Assembly: GCF_004363955.1 (NCBI RefSeq) | Contig: NZ_SNZR01000011.1 | Coordinates: 310,001-374,000, forward strand | Reading direction: 5' to 3' | From: Enterovirga rhinocerotis | GTDB lineage: Bacteria > Pseudomonadota > Alphaproteobacteria > Rhizobiales > Beijerinckiaceae | Length of the DNA stretch: 64,000 bases | Shown: positions 61,365-64,000 of the stretch, piece after piece | How positions within the stretch are numbered: the stretch's first letter is position 1 | Layout: every line of letters begins with the position of its first letter | Translations under genes and position numbers: made by a program | Notes under the pieces: generated by a model | Told to the model about the DNA's origin: nothing | Seen by the model: the letters and a program-made list of their open reading frames with translations, nothing else | Databases searched by the model: none

Positions 61365-61423
61365 TTGACCCGCGCGCGCCTCCATCTTAGGGCTTCGCCG
61401 CATTCCCCACGCCGAGGCCTTCC

Positions 61424-62317
61424 ATGCTCGCTGCAACCGCCGCGCCCGCCGACGGATTGATCAAGGACACGACCACGGCCGCGTTCCGGCAGGACGTGAT
61501 CGCCGAATCGATGAACCAGCCGGTGCTCGTCGATTTCTGGGCTCCCTGGTGCGGCCCCTGCAAGCAGCTGACGCCGATCATCGAGAAGGCCGTCACAGCC
61601 GCCGGCGGCAAGGTGAAGCTCGTCAAGATGAACATCGACGAGCATCCGCAGATCGCGGGCCAGCTCGGCGTCCAGTCCATCCCGGCCGTCTTCGCCTTCG
61701 ATCGCGGCCAGCCGGTCGACGGGTTCATGGGCGCGCTGCCCGAGGGCCAGGTGAAGGACTTCATCGAGCGTCTGGTCGGCCCGGGCTCGGCCGCTGCGGA
61801 CGATCTTCTGGCGGAGGCCGCCGCGCGGGCCGAGGCGGGCGACGCCGGGGGCGCGGCCGAACTCTATGCCGCGGTCCTGGCCGAGGACCCGGAGAACGTC
61901 GCGGCCATCGCCGCCCTCGCCAAGCTCCATCTCGATCTCGGCGATCTCGACGGCGCCAAGCGCTTCCTGTCGATGGCTCCGGCCGCCAAGGCCAACGATC
62001 CGGCCATCGCCGGGGCGCGGGCCGCGATCGAGGTCGCCGAGCAATCGGCCTCGCTCGGCGATCTCGCCGAGTTCGAGCAGCGCCTCGCGGCCGATCCGGA
62101 CGACCATCAGGCCCGGTTCGACCTCGCGCTCGGCCTTGCCGGCAAGAACCGCCGCGAGGAGGCGGCCGACCAGCTCCTGACCATCGTCCGCAAGGAGCGG
62201 GCCTGGAACGACGAGGCGGCCCGCAAGCAGCTCGTCCAGTTCTTCGAGGCCTGGGGGCCGATGGACCCCGCGACGCTCGCGGGGCGCCGCCGGCTCTCCT
62301 CGATCCTGTTTTCGTGA
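61424..62317 (+). CDS. Thioredoxin-domain protein, YbbN/CnoX type with TPR-like tail
   Basis: A 297-residue protein with a thioredoxin fold (QPVLVDFWAPWCGPCKQL; Cys 43 and 46) and a helical TPR-like C-terminal half (DDLLAEAAARAEAGDAGGAA; ALAKLHLDLGDLDGAKRFL; NRREEAADQLLTIVRKE). It has the YbbN/CnoX architecture; here the WCGPC is intact, so it may be redox active. It forms a run with a LON-domain protein (22 bases downstream) and Trm112, a conserved alphaproteobacterial arrangement. Confidence 0.9.
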   Translation: MLAATAAPADGLIKDTTTAAFRQDVIAESMNQPVLVDFWAPWCGPCKQLTPIIEKAVTAAGGKVKLVKMNIDEHPQIAGQLGVQSIPAVFAFDRGQPVDGFMGALPEGQVKDFIERLVGPGSAAADDLLAEAAARAEAGDAGGAAELYAAVLAEDPENVAAIAALAKLHLDLGDLDGAKRFLSMAPAAKANDPAIAGARAAIEVAEQSASLGDLAEFEQRLAADPDDHQARFDLALGLAGKNRREEAADQLLTIVRKERAWNDEAARKQLVQFFEAWGPMDPATLAGRRRLSSILFS

Positions 62318-62338
62318 GGTGCGGCGGGAGGGCTGGCC

Positions 62339-63004
62339 ATGAACGTCGTCTATGAAGGCCCCGGCGACCTGCCCGAGACGATCCCGGTCTTCCCGCTTGC
62401 CGGTGCGCTGCTTCTGCCGCGCGGGCAGATGCCGCTCAACATCTTCGAGCCGCGCTATGTCGAGATGATCGATGCCGCGCTGCGCGGGCCTCGCCTCATC
62501 GGCATGATCCAGCCGGAGGCGGACCAGGATTCCCGGACCACCGTGCCGCGCCTCTACCGGGTCGGCTGCGTCGGGCGCCTCGTCCAGTTCGCGGAGACGG
62601 GCGACGGGCGCTACCTCATCTCGCTCGCCGGGATCGCGCGCTTCGCGATCGAGGAGGAGCTGCCCGCCACGACGGCCTTCCGGCAATGCCGCATCACGGC
62701 GGAGCCCTTCGCGAACGACTTCAAGCCGAGGCTCGGCGAGGAGGAGGTGGATCGCGAGGCGGTGCTCAACGCGCTCTCGCGCTTCGCCGAGGCCCGCGGT
62801 CTCAAGATCGATTGGGAGGACGTGACGAAGGCGCCGAACGAGGCCCTCGTGAACGCGCTCTCCATGATGGCGCCCTTCGGCCTGCGGGAGAAGCAGGCGC
62901 TGCTGGAGGCGGCGAGCCTCAAGTCGCGTGCCGAGACCCTCGTCGCCATCACCGAGATGGAACTCGCCAAGACCGATCCCGGCTCGCAGAGTACGCTGCA
63001 ATGA
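62339..63004 (+). CDS. LON N-terminal (substrate-binding) domain protein
   Basis: A 221-residue protein with only the substrate-binding domain of Lon protease: [60 protein letters not shown] are the familiar blocks. No ATPase or peptidase domain follows. Function unknown; possibly a protein-quality-control adaptor. Stop overlaps the Trm112 start by four bases. Confidence 0.9.
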   Translation: MNVVYEGPGDLPETIPVFPLAGALLLPRGQMPLNIFEPRYVEMIDAALRGPRLIGMIQPEADQDSRTTVPRLYRVGCVGRLVQFAETGDGRYLISLAGIARFAIEEELPATTAFRQCRITAEPFANDFKPRLGEEEVDREAVLNALSRFAEARGLKIDWEDVTKAPNEALVNALSMMAPFGLREKQALLEAASLKSRAETLVAITEMELAKTDPGSQSTLQ

Positions 63005-63213
63005 CCGACGACACGCCCACCGTTTCCGGCTCGCCCGCGCCGCGGCTCGATCCGAAGCTTCTCGAGATCCTCGTCTGTCCCCTGACGAAGGGTCGGCTCG
63101 ACTACGATTCCGACCGCCAGGAGCTCGTGAGCCGGGGCGCGCGGCTCGCCTATCCCATCCGCGACGGCATCCCCATCATGCTGCCGGAAGAGGCGAGGGC
63201 GCTGACGGAGTGA
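63001..63213 (+). CDS. Trm112-family small protein
   Basis: A 70-residue protein of the Trm112/YcaR family: [20 protein letters not shown], then [20 protein letters not shown]. In yeast and archaea Trm112 is an activator of methyltransferases; the bacterial form is less studied. Only one Cys occurs (VCPLTK) where some relatives have CPxC, so a zinc site is unlikely. ATG 63001 overlaps the LON-domain stop as ATGA. Confidence 0.9.
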   Translation: MTDDTPTVSGSPAPRLDPKLLEILVCPLTKGRLDYDSDRQELVSRGARLAYPIRDGIPIMLPEEARALTE

Positions 63214-63219
63214 CGCTGC

Positions 63220-63735
63220 GTGGCTTCGGAGCCTGACCGGCGCGCCGCAGGGCGCGTCGCAAGCGCATCGTCATGGGAGCCGGCGGAGTTTTCGGTTCAG
63301 TCCTTCGTCCGGGAACCAGGTGGGGTCGCGCTTTACGCCAAGGTCGTCTGTGACACCGGCGAAGCGGCTCGGCGGATGGTCGGGCGCCAGGCCGCCATCC
63401 ACGGAAATGCCGCCGCTGTTCAAATCGCGGCAGGCGTATCCGCGCATCGGCGCGAGGCCCTGATCCTCGCCACCGCCGGTGAGCTTCCGTCAGGCTGGTT
63501 CGACCTCGTCTCCCCGCTACCGGGGGACCGCAGGAGCGACATCTCTCCGGTTCTCGCCGCAGCCGCAATGACGGTGATCCTGCTCCCCATCGCCCTCGTC
63601 GTCGTGGCGTTCGTCGTCCCGGCGGCGCTGGATCGGCTGCTGTTCTCCCTGCTCATGGTGGTCGCAGCCCCCATCGTCTTCGTTGCGATGTGGTTTTTGA
63701 CGTTCGCCGTGATCCACTTTTCCGAGAAAGAGTAG
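63220..63735 (+). CDS. Protein with two C-terminal membrane helices, unknown
   Basis: A 171-residue ORF starting GTG 63220. The N-terminal half looks soluble (GGVALYAKVVCDTGEAARR; VSAHRREALILATAGELPSG) and the end carries two helices (MTVILLPIALVVVAFVVPAA; FSLLMVVAAPIVFVAMWFL). It follows the Trm112 stop by six bases but no strong ribosome-binding site is seen. No family recognised. Confidence 0.5.
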   Translation: MASEPDRRAAGRVASASSWEPAEFSVQSFVREPGGVALYAKVVCDTGEAARRMVGRQAAIHGNAAAVQIAAGVSAHRREALILATAGELPSGWFDLVSPLPGDRRSDISPVLAAAAMTVILLPIALVVVAFVVPAALDRLLFSLLMVVAAPIVFVAMWFLTFAVIHFSEKE

Positions 63736-63742
63736 CCCTGCC

Positions 63743-64000
63743 TCACCACTCGAACTGAGCGCCGAGCCCGACGGAGGTTCCGCCGGTCGCGCCGACTTCG
63801 CCCTGGACGCGGATCTCGTCGGTGATGCGCACGTCGACGCCGACGCCGGTCTGGGCGGCGGTCTGGCCGGCGCGCACGCCGACGCTGACCCGGTCGCCCA
63901 GCGACTGCTGAAGCCCGCCCATCAGCCCGCCTGAGCCGAGGCCGAGATCGACGCCCGAGAGGCCGAGCGAGCGCCGCAGGCCCTCGAAGGCTCCGTCGCC
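63743..64000 (-). CDS. Translocation/assembly module TamB-type protein, C-terminal end
   Basis: Only the last 85 residues are inside the window, to the stop at 63743. The end reads GLRRSLGLSGVDLGLGSGGL, GDRVSVGVRAGQTAAQTGVG and IRVQGEVGATGGTSVGLGAQ, closing with FEW, a beta-barrel-like pattern typical of the DUF490 tail of alphaproteobacterial TamB. TamB links the inner membrane to the outer-membrane protein TamA. The call rests on this short tail. Confidence 0.6.
   Translation of the reverse strand, partial: GDGAFEGLRRSLGLSGVDLGLGSGGLMGGLQQSLGDRVSVGVRAGQTAAQTGVGVDVRITDEIRVQGEVGATGGTSVGLGAQFEW

Overview
The window is about 64 kb of high-G+C DNA (roughly two thirds G+C by eye) from an alphaproteobacterium, most likely of the Hyphomicrobiales (Rhizobiales). 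The evidence is the gene content (petP/petR-like MarR-OmpR pair, RTILTRF-type EnvZ kinase, thioredoxin/YbbN-LON-domain-Trm112 run, Tim44-like protein, TamB), the alternative GTG/TTG starts, and several families of GC-rich palindromic intergenic repeats. Genus cannot be fixed from the sequence alone. It is ordinary chromosome: no transposase, integrase, phage structural module, CRISPR array or rRNA was seen.

Layout. 1-5.0 kb: tail of an enolase-superfamily gene, then a branched-chain-amino-acid-type ABC importer whose second permease and first ATPase are fused. 5.0-18.5 kb: housekeeping and cofactor genes (moeA, a tusA-like gene, tRNA-Leu(GAG), a lone FliN-like protein, lipB, a TetR gene facing a secreted-protein gene across a 33-bp palindrome, mrp, pncB, an amidase, ogt, pxpA, ligA, a lytic transglycosylase). 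18.8-22.5 kb: copper defence (copA, a CueR-type promoter, cueR) with a MaoC-like gene coupled to cueR. 22.6-27.5 kb: catabolism (bifunctional hydratase/dehydrogenase, MmgE/PrpD protein, cyclase). 28.2-32.6 kb: RND efflux adaptor and pump. 32.9-36.7 kb: a Gfo/Idh/MocA oxidoreductase, then a DUF1800-DUF1501 pair. 36.9-41.9 kb: polysaccharide-related genes (small coupled ORF, heparinase II/III family protein, wecB, rmlA) with stretches of lower G+C.

42.4-48.2 kb: an RluA-type pseudouridine synthase, ftsY, a DUF2147 protein, a vapBC locus with a broken toxin, yciB and an FMO-like monooxygenase with a fused SnoaL-like domain. 48.3-57.3 kb: ten tightly packed minus-strand genes, in transcription order marR-ompR-envZ-type kinase, a second sensor kinase, a CitE-like lyase, molbindin, trmO-like, and a FecCD-type ABC importer probably for molybdate or tungstate. 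57.4-64 kb: ilvE, secreted and Tim44-like proteins, YbaK, thioredoxin/YbbN, LON-domain protein, Trm112, and the 3' end of tamB.

The most interesting items are: a palindromic 42-bp repeat element embedded in frame inside ftsY with a diverged intergenic copy at 48.23 kb; a vapC toxin carrying two lesions next to an intact vapB; a perfect TetR palindrome whose two arms hold the Shine-Dalgarno sequences of both divergent genes; a sensor kinase translationally coupled to a CitE-like lyase; and an interspersed family of GC-rich inverted-repeat elements (six copies).
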